Notes under the pieces: model-generated | Told to the model about the DNA's origin: nothing | Seen by the model: only the letters and a program-made list of their open reading frames with translations | The model's database searches: none | In this document: positions 48,982 through 58,575 of the stretch, piece after piece | How positions within the stretch are numbered: position 1 is the first letter of the stretch | Layout of the letters: each line of letters opens with the position of its first letter | Program-made: the position numbers and the translations under genes | From: Actinomycetota bacterium | GTDB lineage: Bacteria > Actinomycetota > Acidimicrobiia > Acidimicrobiales > Ilumatobacteraceae | Direction of reading: 5' to 3' | DNA length: 64,000 nt | Assembly: GCA_009702755.1 (NCBI GenBank) | Contig: WLHL01000001.1 | Coordinates: 62,001-126,000, forward strand

Positions 48982-49188
48982 GAGCCTCCGCAGGTCTTTC
49001 AACGCTTGAAACCGCCTGGGTCGTTGTCGCGGCGGGGGAATGGGGCTAAGGTGAGGGTCGCTCGGTTCACCGAGTTCTCCCCGCCCTCTCAGAGGGGGGT
49101 CGAGATTCCCCAGTGCGTGGAACGCCTCGGCGTGTGCACGCAAACCCTTCATCGGTCCCCATCAAAGGCCGTAGGAAAGCAGGAAATC
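48982..49188 (+). promoter_or_regulatory. rho promoter and structured leader
   Basis: TAAGGT (49047-49052) is a likely -10, placing the start of transcription at about 49059. The leader then begins with a CTCGG-TTCA-CCGAG hairpin (49061-49074) and a CCCTC-TCA-GAGGG hairpin (49084-49096), leaving about 90 nt of largely unstructured C-rich sequence before AGGAAAGCAGGAAATC and the ATG. C-rich leaders in front of rho are suited to Rho autoregulation. Confidence 0.45.
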
Positions 49189-51039
49189 ATGGCTGCTGAA
49201 GCCCTTGAGAAGTCCGCCCTTGAATCCAAGGACAAAGAACAATTGACAGCGATTGCAGAAGCATTGGGCGTAAAAGCGCCAGCTCGTGCGACCAAGGCAA
49301 TCCTCGTTGAGAAGATCCTCGAAAAGACTGGCGGCTCTGCTGCACCAGCAAAGAGGGCAGCAAAGGCCGAAAAGCCTGCCCGAGAGGATTCAGCCGAAGA
49401 TTCCGCAGAAGAAACCGATGAGCGCCCAGCACGTGGCGAACGCGGTGGACGCAACAATCGCAATGACCGCGGTGATCGTGCAGAGCGCGATGACAAGCCT
49501 GCAAAAGAATCGTCAGAGCCAATTGTGTATGTCGGTGCCGATGGCGAGCCACTTGCTGAGTGGGAGATCGAACTTGCACAGCACGAAGGTCGCATGGGCG
49601 ATCTGAAGCAGCAAGGTGGCGGTCGGAACAATCGCAATAATCGCAACAACCGTGGTGATCGTGAAGAGCGAGGCGAGGGCGAACGCGAAGAGCGCGGTCC
49701 ACGCCAAAACAATCAGCAGCGCCAGCAAGGCCAGGGCCAGCAGCGTCAGCAAAACCAAGGTCAACGAAACGAACAAGGTGGCGATTGGGACGATCGTGGT
49801 GGACGTAATAGCCGTCGCCGTCGTCGTGGACGCAATGGTCGCGATGAAGGACCACAAGGTGACGACCGTTATGACACTGGTGAGCAGAACGAAAACTTCA
49901 GCACTGATCCAGTGAAGGTGGAGGGCTACCTCGACTTGCGTGACGAGGGCTACGGCTTCTTGCGTATCGGCGGATATCAGCCAACACGCGAAGACGCATA
50001 CATTCCCGTGAAGCTCACGCGTCAGTTCGGTTTGCGTAAGGGTGACCATGTCACCGGTATGTCTCGTCCTGCTGGTCGTAACGAAAAGAACCCAGCAATG
50101 CTGGAGATTCACACCGTAAATGGTCAAGACCCAGAGAAGGCACGTCAGCGTCCTCGTTTCGAAGACCTCACGCCGTTGTTCCCTGATCACAAGTTGCGGA
50201 TGGAAGATCCTCGCGATCCAACAAACATGACAGCGCGCATCATCGACCTCATCGCTCCCATCGGTAAGGGTCAGCGTGGTCTCATCGTGTCCCCGCCAAA
50301 GGCCGGTAAGACAACCGTGATGAAGACAATCGCTGCCTCCATTGAAAAGAACAACCCTGAGGTCAAGCTCATTGTTCTTCTCATAGACGAGCGTCCTGAA
50401 GAAGTGACCGACATGCGTCGCACTGTGAAGGGCGAAGTCATTGCATCAACGTTCGACCGTCCAAGTGATGAGCACACACACATCGCCGAGATGACAATCG
50501 AAAAAGCAAAGCGCATGGTCGAGATGGGTGAAGACGTTGTCATCATCCTTGACGGCATCACGCGTTTGTCACGTGCGTACAACTTGTCCGCACCTGCAAG
50601 TGGCCGCATCATGTCCGGTGGTATCGACGCCGGTGCGTTGTACCCACCAAAGAAGTTCTTCGGTTCAGCCCGAAACATCGAAGAGGGTGGCTCGCTCACC
50701 ATCTTGGCGACTGCTCTTGTTGAGACCAACAGCCGTATGGACGAAGCCATCTTCGAAGAGTTCAAGGGAACAGGCAACATGGAGTTGCGCCTCGACCGCC
50801 GCATCGCCGAGCGTCGCGTGTTCCCAGCCATCGACGTCGATGCCTCCAGCACCCGTCACGAAGAGCTTCTCTTCGAGCGCAAGCAGCTGCAGTTGGTCTG
50901 GAAACTTCGCCGCGTGCTTTCTGGTCTTGCCCAGGACGGAAACCCCGCCCCAGGCCTGGAAATGCTGATGGACCGCCTGAAGACCTTTGGTACCAACGAC
51001 GAATTCTTGGCTGAGATCGCCAAGACGCCCGGCGCCTAG
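49189..51039 (+). CDS. rho: transcription termination factor Rho
   Basis: The protein of about 616 residues is the hexameric RNA-dependent ATPase that ends transcription. It has an N-terminal Rho_N helix (KDKEQLTAIAEALGVKAPAR), a long insertion (about 60-240) rich in Arg, Asn, Gln and Gly (RNNRN and QQRQQGQGQQRQQ-like runs) typical of actinobacterial Rho, the RNA-binding cold-shock-like domain, and the ATPase domain with APIGKGQRGLIVSPPKAGKTT (Walker A) and DVVIILDGITRLSRAYN (Walker B and Q-loop). The insertion is unusually Arg/Asn-rich and probably disordered. Confidence 0.96.
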   Translation: MAAEALEKSALESKDKEQLTAIAEALGVKAPARATKAILVEKILEKTGGSAAPAKRAAKAEKPAREDSAEDSAEETDERPARGERGGRNNRNDRGDRAERDDKPAKESSEPIVYVGADGEPLAEWEIELAQHEGRMGDLKQQGGGRNNRNNRNNRGDREERGEGEREERGPRQNNQQRQQGQGQQRQQNQGQRNEQGGDWDDRGGRNSRRRRRGRNGRDEGPQGDDRYDTGEQNENFSTDPVKVEGYLDLRDEGYGFLRIGGYQPTREDAYIPVKLTRQFGLRKGDHVTGMSRPAGRNEKNPAMLEIHTVNGQDPEKARQRPRFEDLTPLFPDHKLRMEDPRDPTNMTARIIDLIAPIGKGQRGLIVSPPKAGKTTVMKTIAASIEKNNPEVKLIVLLIDERPEEVTDMRRTVKGEVIASTFDRPSDEHTHIAEMTIEKAKRMVEMGEDVVIILDGITRLSRAYNLSAPASGRIMSGGIDAGALYPPKKFFGSARNIEEGGSLTILATALVETNSRMDEAIFEEFKGTGNMELRLDRRIAERRVFPAIDVDASSTRHEELLFERKQLQLVWKLRRVLSGLAQDGNPAPGLEMLMDRLKTFGTNDEFLAEIAKTPGA

Positions 51040-51081
51040 TCCCGATACACTCAAAAGTCCGTTTCGAGGAGATGCAGAGAC

Positions 51082-51309
51082 ATGAAGATTGATACCCACC
51101 CCGAGTACAACGAAGTCAATGTGAAGTGCTCATGTGGCAACACATTCACCACACGCAGCAGCAAGGGCCAGCCAATCTCGCTCGAACTCTGCAACGAGTG
51201 CCATCCGTTCTTTACTGGTAAGCAAAAGCTTGTCGACACCGGTGGACGCGTGGAGCGCTTCAACAAGCGCTACGGCTCACGCACCAACGCTCCTGCACGC
51301 CCAGAGTGA
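51082..51309 (+). CDS. rpmE: 50S ribosomal protein L31
   Basis: The 75-residue protein is the zinc-containing (C+) type of L31: [15 protein letters not shown], then [18 protein letters not shown] (CxC and CxxC), and [12 protein letters not shown]. The Cys-free paralog type would be induced by zinc shortage, so this is the zinc-replete form. SD GAGGAG precedes the ATG. It follows rho, as in many actinobacteria. Confidence 0.97.
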   Translation: MKIDTHPEYNEVNVKCSCGNTFTTRSSKGQPISLELCNECHPFFTGKQKLVDTGGRVERFNKRYGSRTNAPARPE

Positions 51310-51360
51310 TTCTGTGTGGCGCCGCGCGTCACACATCTCAACACGTAAGAAGTCACGCGT

Positions 51361-52350
51361 ATGAATGACGCCGACCTTGAACGACGTTCTCGTCTTCTGT
51401 CTCTGAAATTGCGCACCCTTGTGCGCGATCATGTGGGTCTCGCATCCGACCCTCCAGGAACATCAGAGATGTTTGGACTCGGCGCTGCTTTTGTGGCGGC
51501 CGATGCCACGTGGGTTCTCATTGATGGCGACTCGTCGCGCGCATTGGGCCCGGTCCTTGCGTGGACATCGCGTTTTAATAATCCTGTTCACCTCTTGGTC
51601 GAACAGGAATCTGGCATCGTCGCCCGTCGTGCTCAGTTCTTCGATTCCGCAATCACTGTGTGGCATGTTGACGACCGAACTCTTGTCCCAGCTGTTCCTG
51701 CGCCGCATCTTCCTGAGGAGGCTGCCAAGCCTGAGCATGTTGCAATGATGGATCTCATTAGTTCCTCTGGTGCCGATGCACTGATTGAACACGGCATCGT
51801 TGTCGGTGAAGTTCGTGGACTCGAAATGTGTCGAGTTGTTGACGACAGCTACACAGGTGAGTCACGTCTTGAAGTGGGCATGGGAGTGAATGATCGTGAA
51901 GCATTCCTCATGGTGCATGGTGAGCTTCCCAAAGAACAGGCACTGCGCAATGTGATTGAGGCAGTAGCAGTCCATCGCGAGCCAGATGCAATGGTGCATC
52001 CGTTTAATCAGTTCGGAGCAGAGCGCATGCATCGTTGGCGCGCACTGCAGGATCCGCAATCAATTGGATTCGCAACACTCTCGCCGGCAGACCCACCCGT
52101 GCGTCGCACCAATTTGAAAGACGCTGTTCCTTGTGTTGCCGTTGGTACAACTGCAGAGGGTGACGTTGCAGTTGCTGTCTTTGTGCATGGCATTGATCTT
52201 GACGTCGTTCCGTTTGCGGTTGATGCTGCCTCTCGCTGTGGTGTGCAACGAGTTGTGATTGTTGCGCGGGCGAAAGACATCACTGCATCGATGCACAAGA
52301 TGGCAGAATGGGCTTCGATTCCCGTCGCTTTCTCAACATTGTCCTTGTAG
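51361..52350 (+). CDS. conserved hypothetical protein (329 aa)
   Basis: I recognise no function. The protein begins MNDADLERRSRLLSLKLRTL. It then has an alternating strand/helix pattern (TWVLIDGDSSRALGPVLAWT, FNNPVHLLVEQESGIVARRA) and a second half with a similar alpha/beta feel, ending RVVIVARAKDITASMHKMAE. It may be two related alpha/beta domains. No signal or membrane segment. It sits between rpmE and the lipoprotein gene of the prfA group. Confidence 0.65.
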   Translation: MNDADLERRSRLLSLKLRTLVRDHVGLASDPPGTSEMFGLGAAFVAADATWVLIDGDSSRALGPVLAWTSRFNNPVHLLVEQESGIVARRAQFFDSAITVWHVDDRTLVPAVPAPHLPEEAAKPEHVAMMDLISSSGADALIEHGIVVGEVRGLEMCRVVDDSYTGESRLEVGMGVNDREAFLMVHGELPKEQALRNVIEAVAVHREPDAMVHPFNQFGAERMHRWRALQDPQSIGFATLSPADPPVRRTNLKDAVPCVAVGTTAEGDVAVAVFVHGIDLDVVPFAVDAASRCGVQRVVIVARAKDITASMHKMAEWASIPVAFSTLSL

Positions 52351-52364
52351 TTGTCGAGGCCTAC

Positions 52365-53015
52365 ATGATTCTTCGTCGTATTTCTGCATGTTGTGTTGTT
52401 GTTCTGCTGCTCTCTGCATGTTCGCTTGGAACATCTGGCTCAGGGAACACAGTGGTCACCACAACAAAGCCACCTGCAACATCGACAACAGTTCCGTCGA
52501 GGCCAAGTGATGCGGTAGCAGCATGGACCAGATACGTCGACTCATTCGAAGTGATTGACGTTTCTGAAGTGTCGAATGGTGAGTGTGGGGCACGAGCAAT
52601 GATGGTCACGGAAGGAAGCGTGACGTTCTATTGGTGGGATGGAATTCGATGGAACGACGATTCACTGCAACTCATTGGCGGCAAGGGTGCATTGCCTCTC
52701 AAGGTACATACCCATGACTTCACGAATGACGGTGTTCTTGACTTCTTCATCATTTACGAAGAGAAGAAAGATGGGCCCACCTACGGTGCCTACTTCGCGT
52801 ATCCATGGAGTGGTTCAGTTTGTGAATGGCGATGGATGGATATCGACAATGGAACTCGGTTGACACAGCGGATCGACAGGCCTGAGGTCAATCAACGAAA
52901 TGGCGAGGTTCTTGCTGAGGGCTATTCGTCCCGGAATTGGAAGTCATACGGCGTGTATGAGTACCAACCATCCAGCAACTCCTTTGTGTTTCGGGAAGTT
53001 CGTAAGAAGAAGTAG
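52365..53015 (+). CDS. putative lipoprotein (216 aa)
   Basis: The protein starts MILRRISACCVVVLLLSACS, a signal peptide with a lipobox (LSAC), followed by a Thr/Ser-rich linker (about 28-45). The mature domain is strand-rich, with a DFTNDGVLDFFIIYEEK segment resembling the calcium-binding FG-GAP/EF-hand-like D-x-[DN]-x-D-G motif. The frame is open 19 codons upstream, but that part is not signal-like. It is in the prfA-prmC group; no function known. Confidence 0.7.
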   Translation: MILRRISACCVVVLLLSACSLGTSGSGNTVVTTTKPPATSTTVPSRPSDAVAAWTRYVDSFEVIDVSEVSNGECGARAMMVTEGSVTFYWWDGIRWNDDSLQLIGGKGALPLKVHTHDFTNDGVLDFFIIYEEKKDGPTYGAYFAYPWSGSVCEWRWMDIDNGTRLTQRIDRPEVNQRNGEVLAEGYSSRNWKSYGVYEYQPSSNSFVFREVRKKK

Positions 53016-53042
53016 GGCACACTCGGCGTAGCCTGTGAATCC

Positions 53043-54107
53043 ATGAACGGCAGGCTTGAGTCCATTGAACGGGACTACACCGAACTCGAAGTGAGCTTGG
53101 GCAGCCCGGAAGTCTTGGGCGATCAAAACCGTTTACGTGAAGCGTCTCGCAAATACAAACAGCTCACCCCGTTGATTCAGTGCATCCGAGATCTTCGCGA
53201 CGCAAAAGGCGACGCTGAAGCTGCAAAAGAGTTGATGAATGAGACCAGCGGTGATGAGCGAGAGTCGTTCCGTGCTGAGGCAGCATCTGCAGAGGCACGT
53301 GTCGAAGAACTTGAAGAACTATTGAAAGTTCTTCTGCTTCCACCGGACCCCAACGATGGCAAGAACGTCATTATGGAAATTCGAGGAGCAGAAGGCGGCG
53401 AAGAGGCAAACTTGTTTGCCCGCGACCTGATGGAGATGTATCAGTCGTACGCGACGAAGCGTGGCTGGAAAGTAGAAGTGATCCAAGAAGATGGATCCGA
53501 AATGGGCGGCATCAATCAAGCCACACTCATGTTTGTTGGCGATGATGCATGGAGCCGTCTGCGTTTCGAAGGTGGCCCTCATCGTGTGCAACGGGTGCCT
53601 GCTACAGAAGCACAAGGTCGCATTCATACATCATCGGCAACCGTTGCAATTATGACTGAGGCTGAAGAAGTTGATGTTGAGATTGACAACAATGACTTGC
53701 AAGTTGATGTGTATCGCGCGTCTGGTGCAGGTGGTCAGCACGTCAACACAACTGACTCAGCAGTGCGTATCACTCACAAACCCACAGGGCTTGTTGTTGC
53801 GATGCAGGACGAGCGCAGTCAGTTGCAGAACCGCGCGCGTGCCATGACAGTTCTTCGTTCTCGTTTGCTCAAATTGCGTCAGGATGAGCAAGACGCAGCT
53901 GCTTCTGTCGAACGTCGCGCGCAAATTGGCGGCGGCGGTCGCGGCGAAAAGATTCGTACGTATAACTACAAGGAAAACCGCATCACCGATCACCGCATCG
54001 GCTTCACCCTGTATCAGCTACAAGCTGCACTGGGCGGAGAACTCGACCCTGTGGTCGACGCGTTGTCGGCGGACCTTCGTGCCCGTCAACTCGCGAACAA
54101 TGAGTAA
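53043..54107 (+). CDS. prfA: peptide chain release factor 1
   Basis: The 354-residue protein recognises UAA and UAG. It has the N-terminal helical domain, MEIRGAEGGEEANLFARDL, the codon-recognition region with RVPATEAQGRIHTSSATVA, the GGQ motif in ASGAGGQHVNTTDSAVRI near residue 230, and NYKENRITDHRI at the C-terminal end. The GGQ is the hydrolysis-critical loop and the methylation target of PrmC, encoded next. TAGCCT lies 8 nt before the ATG. It overlaps prmC by 8 bp. Confidence 0.97.
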   Translation: MNGRLESIERDYTELEVSLGSPEVLGDQNRLREASRKYKQLTPLIQCIRDLRDAKGDAEAAKELMNETSGDERESFRAEAASAEARVEELEELLKVLLLPPDPNDGKNVIMEIRGAEGGEEANLFARDLMEMYQSYATKRGWKVEVIQEDGSEMGGINQATLMFVGDDAWSRLRFEGGPHRVQRVPATEAQGRIHTSSATVAIMTEAEEVDVEIDNNDLQVDVYRASGAGGQHVNTTDSAVRITHKPTGLVVAMQDERSQLQNRARAMTVLRSRLLKLRQDEQDAAASVERRAQIGGGGRGEKIRTYNYKENRITDHRIGFTLYQLQAALGGELDPVVDALSADLRARQLANNE

Positions 54108-54966
54108 TCCTGACGGTCACATCACGTGGCGCGAGTTGTTGGCTTCTACTGCGGAAGTTCTGAACGATGCACCGATGGCTCGTTGGTTGTGCGAACACGC
54201 AAGTGGGTTAGACGCCGAAGAGTTCGTTGCCGAACTTGATGAGTTGGTGAACGCACGGTCAGGGATTCACCTTGACGCAATGATTCGTCGCGTACTCGAT
54301 GGGGAACCGGTGCAATATGTCATGGGTCGTTGGGCATTTCGTTATCTCGACCTCATGGTTGATCAACGTGTCCTGATCCCTCGTCCTGAAACAGAACTCA
54401 TGGTGGATGTTGTGCTGCGGCACGTGGGCGCTTCAAAAGGTCCGTTCTTGATGGCCGATTTGGGTACTGGTTCTGGCGCTGTCGGCTTATCGCTCTTGCA
54501 CGAACTGCCACTGAATTCAGCAACCGTCTGGATGACAGACATTTCAACTGACGCCATTGATGTTGCGCGGGCGAATGCAGCAGGCCTGGGGCGCCCTGCC
54601 GCCGGTGCTCGATTCGAAGTCGGCTATTGGTGGGATGCGCTGCCGTCAGACGTTGCAGGTTTATTTGATGTCGTAGTCAGTAATCCTCCGTACATCGCGC
54701 GTGGTGATGTTGAAGTGGAATCAAGCGTGAACGATTGGGAACCACATTCGGCACTTTTTTCTGGCGATGATGGACTTGATGACATTCGCATCATCACCGC
54801 AGATGCTCCACAATGGCTGCGCAGTGGTGGATTGCTCATTGTCGAGATGGGCTACACGCAAGCTGCTGCAGTGTCTTCGCTCATGAGTGCAGCAGGATTC
54901 GTTGACGTGACAGTGCACCCTGATCTTGCTGGGCATGACCGTTTCGTATCTGGCGTGAAGCCGTAA
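54100..54966 (+). CDS. prmC: peptide chain release factor N5-glutamine methyltransferase
   Basis: The protein of about 288 residues methylates the Gln of the release-factor GGQ motif with SAM. It has the N-terminal helical domain (DGEPVQYVMGRWAFRYLDL), RVLIPRPETELMVDVVLR, the SAM site MADLGTGSGAVGLSLLHELP, and VVSNPPYIARGDVE (NPPY). The ATG at 54100 overlaps the prfA end by 8 bp. Pairing with prfA is the standard arrangement. Confidence 0.96.
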   Translation: MSNPDGHITWRELLASTAEVLNDAPMARWLCEHASGLDAEEFVAELDELVNARSGIHLDAMIRRVLDGEPVQYVMGRWAFRYLDLMVDQRVLIPRPETELMVDVVLRHVGASKGPFLMADLGTGSGAVGLSLLHELPLNSATVWMTDISTDAIDVARANAAGLGRPAAGARFEVGYWWDALPSDVAGLFDVVVSNPPYIARGDVEVESSVNDWEPHSALFSGDDGLDDIRIITADAPQWLRSGGLLIVEMGYTQAAAVSSLMSAAGFVDVTVHPDLAGHDRFVSGVKP

Positions 54967-54987
54967 TTCTCAGAAGAGAGTGATGCC

Positions 54988-57054
54988 TTAGCCGAGAGTG
55001 CGGCGCAAAAAGTCCAGCTGATGCAATAACAAGTTCTCGGCGACGACTTCTTGCGGAGTCATGTGCGTCACGCCAGAGAGCGGCAGTACTTCGTGTGCTT
55101 TTCCTGCGGCGAGTAATGCTGAAGACAACTGCAATGTGTGAGCAGCGACAACATTGTCATCGGCAAGGCCATGAATAATGAGCAGTGGGCTCTGCAACGT
55201 GTCGACATCTTCCATCAACGAAGTCTTTGTGTAATTGCTGTCGTCGATACTCGGATTCCCGAGATATCGCTCGGTGTAATGCGTGTCGTACAAACGCCAA
55301 TCAGTCACAGGTGCTCCGGCGATTGCAGCATGGAACACATCGCTGCGGCGAAGAACCGCCAGTGCAGCAAGGTAGCCACCAAAACTCCATCCGCGAATTC
55401 CGACGCGCGTTGTGTCTGCACGAGGTTCAAGATTTTCTAACGCGCGAACAATCTCAATCTGGTCGTCAAGTACAGGTTGGGCCAGATCGCCCAAGACACC
55501 GCGCTCCCACGCACTACCTTTGCCTGGCGTCCCCACGTTGTCAGCAATGACGACAACGAAGCCTTGGTCGGCAAACCATTGCGATGAGAGGTACGCACCG
55601 TTTGATGCAACAACACGTTGTGCGTGAGGGCCGCCGTACGGATCAAACAAGACCGGCAACTTGGTCGTTGATCCATCACGTGGAGTGAGAATGGCAACGG
55701 GAATTGCGCGTGGACCGACCGACATGATGCGAACGTTTGGCTCAACAAGCGGTGTCTCGGCATAGCTGGTAATTACCGACTCGGTGTTGTTGTGATGCAC
55801 CGTGAATGTTGGCCCCATTGAGGTGATGGTTGATGTGCGGGTGATGAGTGCATCAGCCGTGCCAGACGCACTGACCATCCCGTTGCTGTTGGTGAGTTGA
55901 GACAACGAACCGTTCTGAGTGTCAAAGGAATAGACATCTTGCATCCATGGCGTTTCTGTTTCGTTTGCAGCGAACACAATTGTGTCGCCGACAGTGATGA
56001 CGCCACGCACTTGCAGATGATCAGGCGTCGCACTACGGCCATCAACAAGGAGTCGGCGACCTCCATTGCGGTCGGCGCATGTCACGAGGCGACCATCGCT
56101 TAGGAGCGCAGGTACGCCGGGGACAATCTCCACCCACGCCTCGTCCTCATCAGTAAAGATGACTGTGCATGCACCCGTTTCAGCATCGATGAGATGAACA
56201 TCGACGTGTCGCTGATCACGAGTTTGCGTTTGCGCAATGAGCCCGCGAGAACCCCATGAGACCGAGTTCAGATATTCCCAGTCATCGCCTAACTGAACAT
56301 CAACGCGGGTGAGGTCGGCGATGTCAATGACATGCAAAGAAACAGATGCGTTCACGGATCCGGCAGCGGGGTAGCGATGTTCAACAGTGGGACGTTCGGG
56401 ATGCGCAGGGTCAGCGATGTACCAAATAGGAACATCTGCAACATCAACACGACACGCGGCGATGCGTTGCGAGTCGGGCGACCACCAGTAGCCACGCATG
56501 CGACCCATCTCTTCTGCGGCAATGAATTCTGCACTGCCCCAGGTGACGGTATCGCTGGTTTCAGTTGCAATCACTCGTTCGTTGCCTGCCACATCTGCAA
56601 GACAGAGATCTGCACCTCTCACATACGAAATGTGCGAGCCATTAGGGGAGAGGCGGACATCAAAAACACCAGGAGCGATGTCGGGAAGTGTGACGATGCC
56701 AGACAAGAGATCAACATGCACGACGTATCCACCAAGCACAGTGACGGCATTTGTTACTGAGGCATCACATGCATATGTGACGACACCGCCCGCACCTTCA
56801 CGTGCGCGCTCGCGTCGTCGAAGTTCTTCAGCGGTTAATTGCGAGAGGTCTGCGCCCACAGTGCGCGGGTCGAGTACCTGTGTTTCTTCCCCGGTAGCGA
56901 GATCAAGAACCCATAGAGAGTTCACAGAGTCTTGGCCAGAAGTAGAACGGGCAAAGACAACACGAGCACCATCGGGAGAAACTGTGAAGTTTCGTGGCTC
57001 ACCAAGAGAGAGCCGTTGCGTGCGTGCGTATTGGCGCGGGAAGGTATCGCTCAC
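54988..57054 (-). CDS. S9 family prolyl oligopeptidase (DPP IV-like)
   Basis: The 688-residue protein has an N-terminal beta-propeller-like part (to about 430) and a C-terminal alpha/beta hydrolase domain. The catalytic residues are visible: GIRGWSFGGYLAALAVLRRS (Ser), HGLADDNVVAAHT (Asp) and LPLSGVTHMTPQ (His), plus YGGPHAQRV. There is no signal peptide. It would cleave peptides after Pro or Ala. Its start overlaps the thiolase stop by 4 bp (ATGA), though the two activities have no evident link. Confidence 0.9.
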   Translation of the reverse strand: MSDTFPRQYARTQRLSLGEPRNFTVSPDGARVVFARSTSGQDSVNSLWVLDLATGEETQVLDPRTVGADLSQLTAEELRRRERAREGAGGVVTYACDASVTNAVTVLGGYVVHVDLLSGIVTLPDIAPGVFDVRLSPNGSHISYVRGADLCLADVAGNERVIATETSDTVTWGSAEFIAAEEMGRMRGYWWSPDSQRIAACRVDVADVPIWYIADPAHPERPTVEHRYPAAGSVNASVSLHVIDIADLTRVDVQLGDDWEYLNSVSWGSRGLIAQTQTRDQRHVDVHLIDAETGACTVIFTDEDEAWVEIVPGVPALLSDGRLVTCADRNGGRRLLVDGRSATPDHLQVRGVITVGDTIVFAANETETPWMQDVYSFDTQNGSLSQLTNSNGMVSASGTADALITRTSTITSMGPTFTVHHNNTESVITSYAETPLVEPNVRIMSVGPRAIPVAILTPRDGSTTKLPVLFDPYGGPHAQRVVASNGAYLSSQWFADQGFVVVIADNVGTPGKGSAWERGVLGDLAQPVLDDQIEIVRALENLEPRADTTRVGIRGWSFGGYLAALAVLRRSDVFHAAIAGAPVTDWRLYDTHYTERYLGNPSIDDSNYTKTSLMEDVDTLQSPLLIIHGLADDNVVAAHTLQLSSALLAAGKAHEVLPLSGVTHMTPQEVVAENLLLHQLDFLRRTLG

Positions 57055-58526
57055 ACGAGCAAGTTACCCGAGGCATCAAGGCGAACTCGTGTGCCCACCC
57101 ATTCATTCACGCACATGTCTCGGCCAGTACCGACATCATTCGTCTCGCCCCACGCACGGCGCCCATCATCGAGCAAGCACGAGAGGATGGAGCGCTCGGG
57201 ATTTCCTTCGCGATCGTGCATGACGGAGTAGGCCTCGACAGTGACTTCTCCGGCAGCATCGGCGGGTGAGGCAAGGCTGCGACGTGGCAGTGCATCAATC
57301 TGATCTTGCGGGTAGTCGTACTTGAAACCATCAGCCGGTGGTTCGGTCGAATACACACCAAATGCGTGCTTGGTTGTGTAGCCACCGTTTGCCCACACAA
57401 GTCCTGAGGACCCAATGCCTTCTCGAAGTTCTGTTGCAACGGTTGCGATGGCGTGCATCACATAGTTGTTCCACGGGCCACCTGCGAACGGCAAGCCGCC
57501 TGTGCGAGTGAGTTGCGAGTTGATGTCGAGCCCCAAGGACTTCGCGCCAAGTTGTACTGCGGCAGGGAAGCACGAATACAGATCAACAATGTCGATGTCA
57601 TGAATGGTGCGGCCTGCAAGTTCAAGCACACGACGTCCGGCCAGTTCGATTGCAGGCGTGTCATAGAAATGATTGCGATGCGAGACGAAGGCGTGCTCGT
57701 GAGCATCGCTGCCTGATTGCGGGAAGATCCAACGATCGCGAGGTACTCCAAGTGCTGCAGCTTTTTCGGCTGAACACAAAATGAGCGCTGCAGACATGTC
57801 AACGTCATTGTTGGAGTTCATGAATTTCGTATAGGGGAAACCAATCATGCGATTGTTTGCAGTTGGAGTGCGGATCTCTTCTGCTGTGTATTCCTTCGGA
57901 GACCATGCATAAGGGTTCTTGGCTGCAACAGCACTGAAGCGAGCCCACAATTCACTGATGTGTTTTTGATGCTCTTCAATTGTGCGACCAGCCTGAGCAC
58001 GTAGTGCCGTTTCAAACATCGGGTAGATCTGAATGGGCATCATGATCTTGCGCTCGAGTTCCTCGGGCATGTTCATTGTGAGATCTTCAGAGACCAAGAC
58101 TGGCTCAACATCTGAGGTTCGCCATTGTGGTTCGACGTTTGCTTTGCGATAGCGAGCACGGGTACGCGTGGTTTCGCCACCAGTCAAGATGACGAGGTCA
58201 AGCTCGCCCGCAAGAATCTGGCGAGAGGCGGCATTGACCAAGGTCTGAGGGGTGTTGCCACCCATGGCCGAGTACCCCAGCTCGCGAGGGGTGAGATGAA
58301 GATCTCCGGCGATGAATTGTGCTGGATTGCCGTACTTCCAGGAGAGCAGATTGACCACGCGGATGGAATCGGGGTTTGGCACGGACCCCAGACCAGCGTC
58401 TTTTGCGGCCAATTCGATGGCTTGCACCATCATCGCAACGGCGTCGAGGGCACCGTCGATGCCTTCGGCTCGTTGAACGACCTGTCCAGTTCCGATGAGG
58501 ACGGGAGTGCGTGGGTCAAGTGTCAT
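57051..58526 (-). CDS. thiolase-like acetyl-CoA acetyltransferase family protein (SCP2-type)
   Basis: The 491-residue protein has the two-domain thiolase fold: TPVLIGTGQVVQRAEGIDGA, YSAMGGNTPQTLVNAASRQI where thiolases normally carry the nucleophilic Cys, ILTGGETTRTR, HDIDIVDLYSCFPAAVQLGA, and LTRTGGLPFAGGPWNNYVMHA. I see no Cys at the first active-site position, so thiolysis is doubtful and a thiolase-like role is likelier. TAGCGT lies 7 nt before the ATG (leaderless). It is followed, with overlap, by the S9 peptidase. Confidence 0.82.
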   Translation of the reverse strand: MTLDPRTPVLIGTGQVVQRAEGIDGALDAVAMMVQAIELAAKDAGLGSVPNPDSIRVVNLLSWKYGNPAQFIAGDLHLTPRELGYSAMGGNTPQTLVNAASRQILAGELDLVILTGGETTRTRARYRKANVEPQWRTSDVEPVLVSEDLTMNMPEELERKIMMPIQIYPMFETALRAQAGRTIEEHQKHISELWARFSAVAAKNPYAWSPKEYTAEEIRTPTANNRMIGFPYTKFMNSNNDVDMSAALILCSAEKAAALGVPRDRWIFPQSGSDAHEHAFVSHRNHFYDTPAIELAGRRVLELAGRTIHDIDIVDLYSCFPAAVQLGAKSLGLDINSQLTRTGGLPFAGGPWNNYVMHAIATVATELREGIGSSGLVWANGGYTTKHAFGVYSTEPPADGFKYDYPQDQIDALPRRSLASPADAAGEVTVEAYSVMHDREGNPERSILSCLLDDGRRAWGETNDVGTGRDMCVNEWVGTRVRLDASGNLLV

Positions 58527-58575
58527 GTCTCAAACGCTAGGTCGTCAGAGGGGTGCCCCTACTACTCTGATTTAT

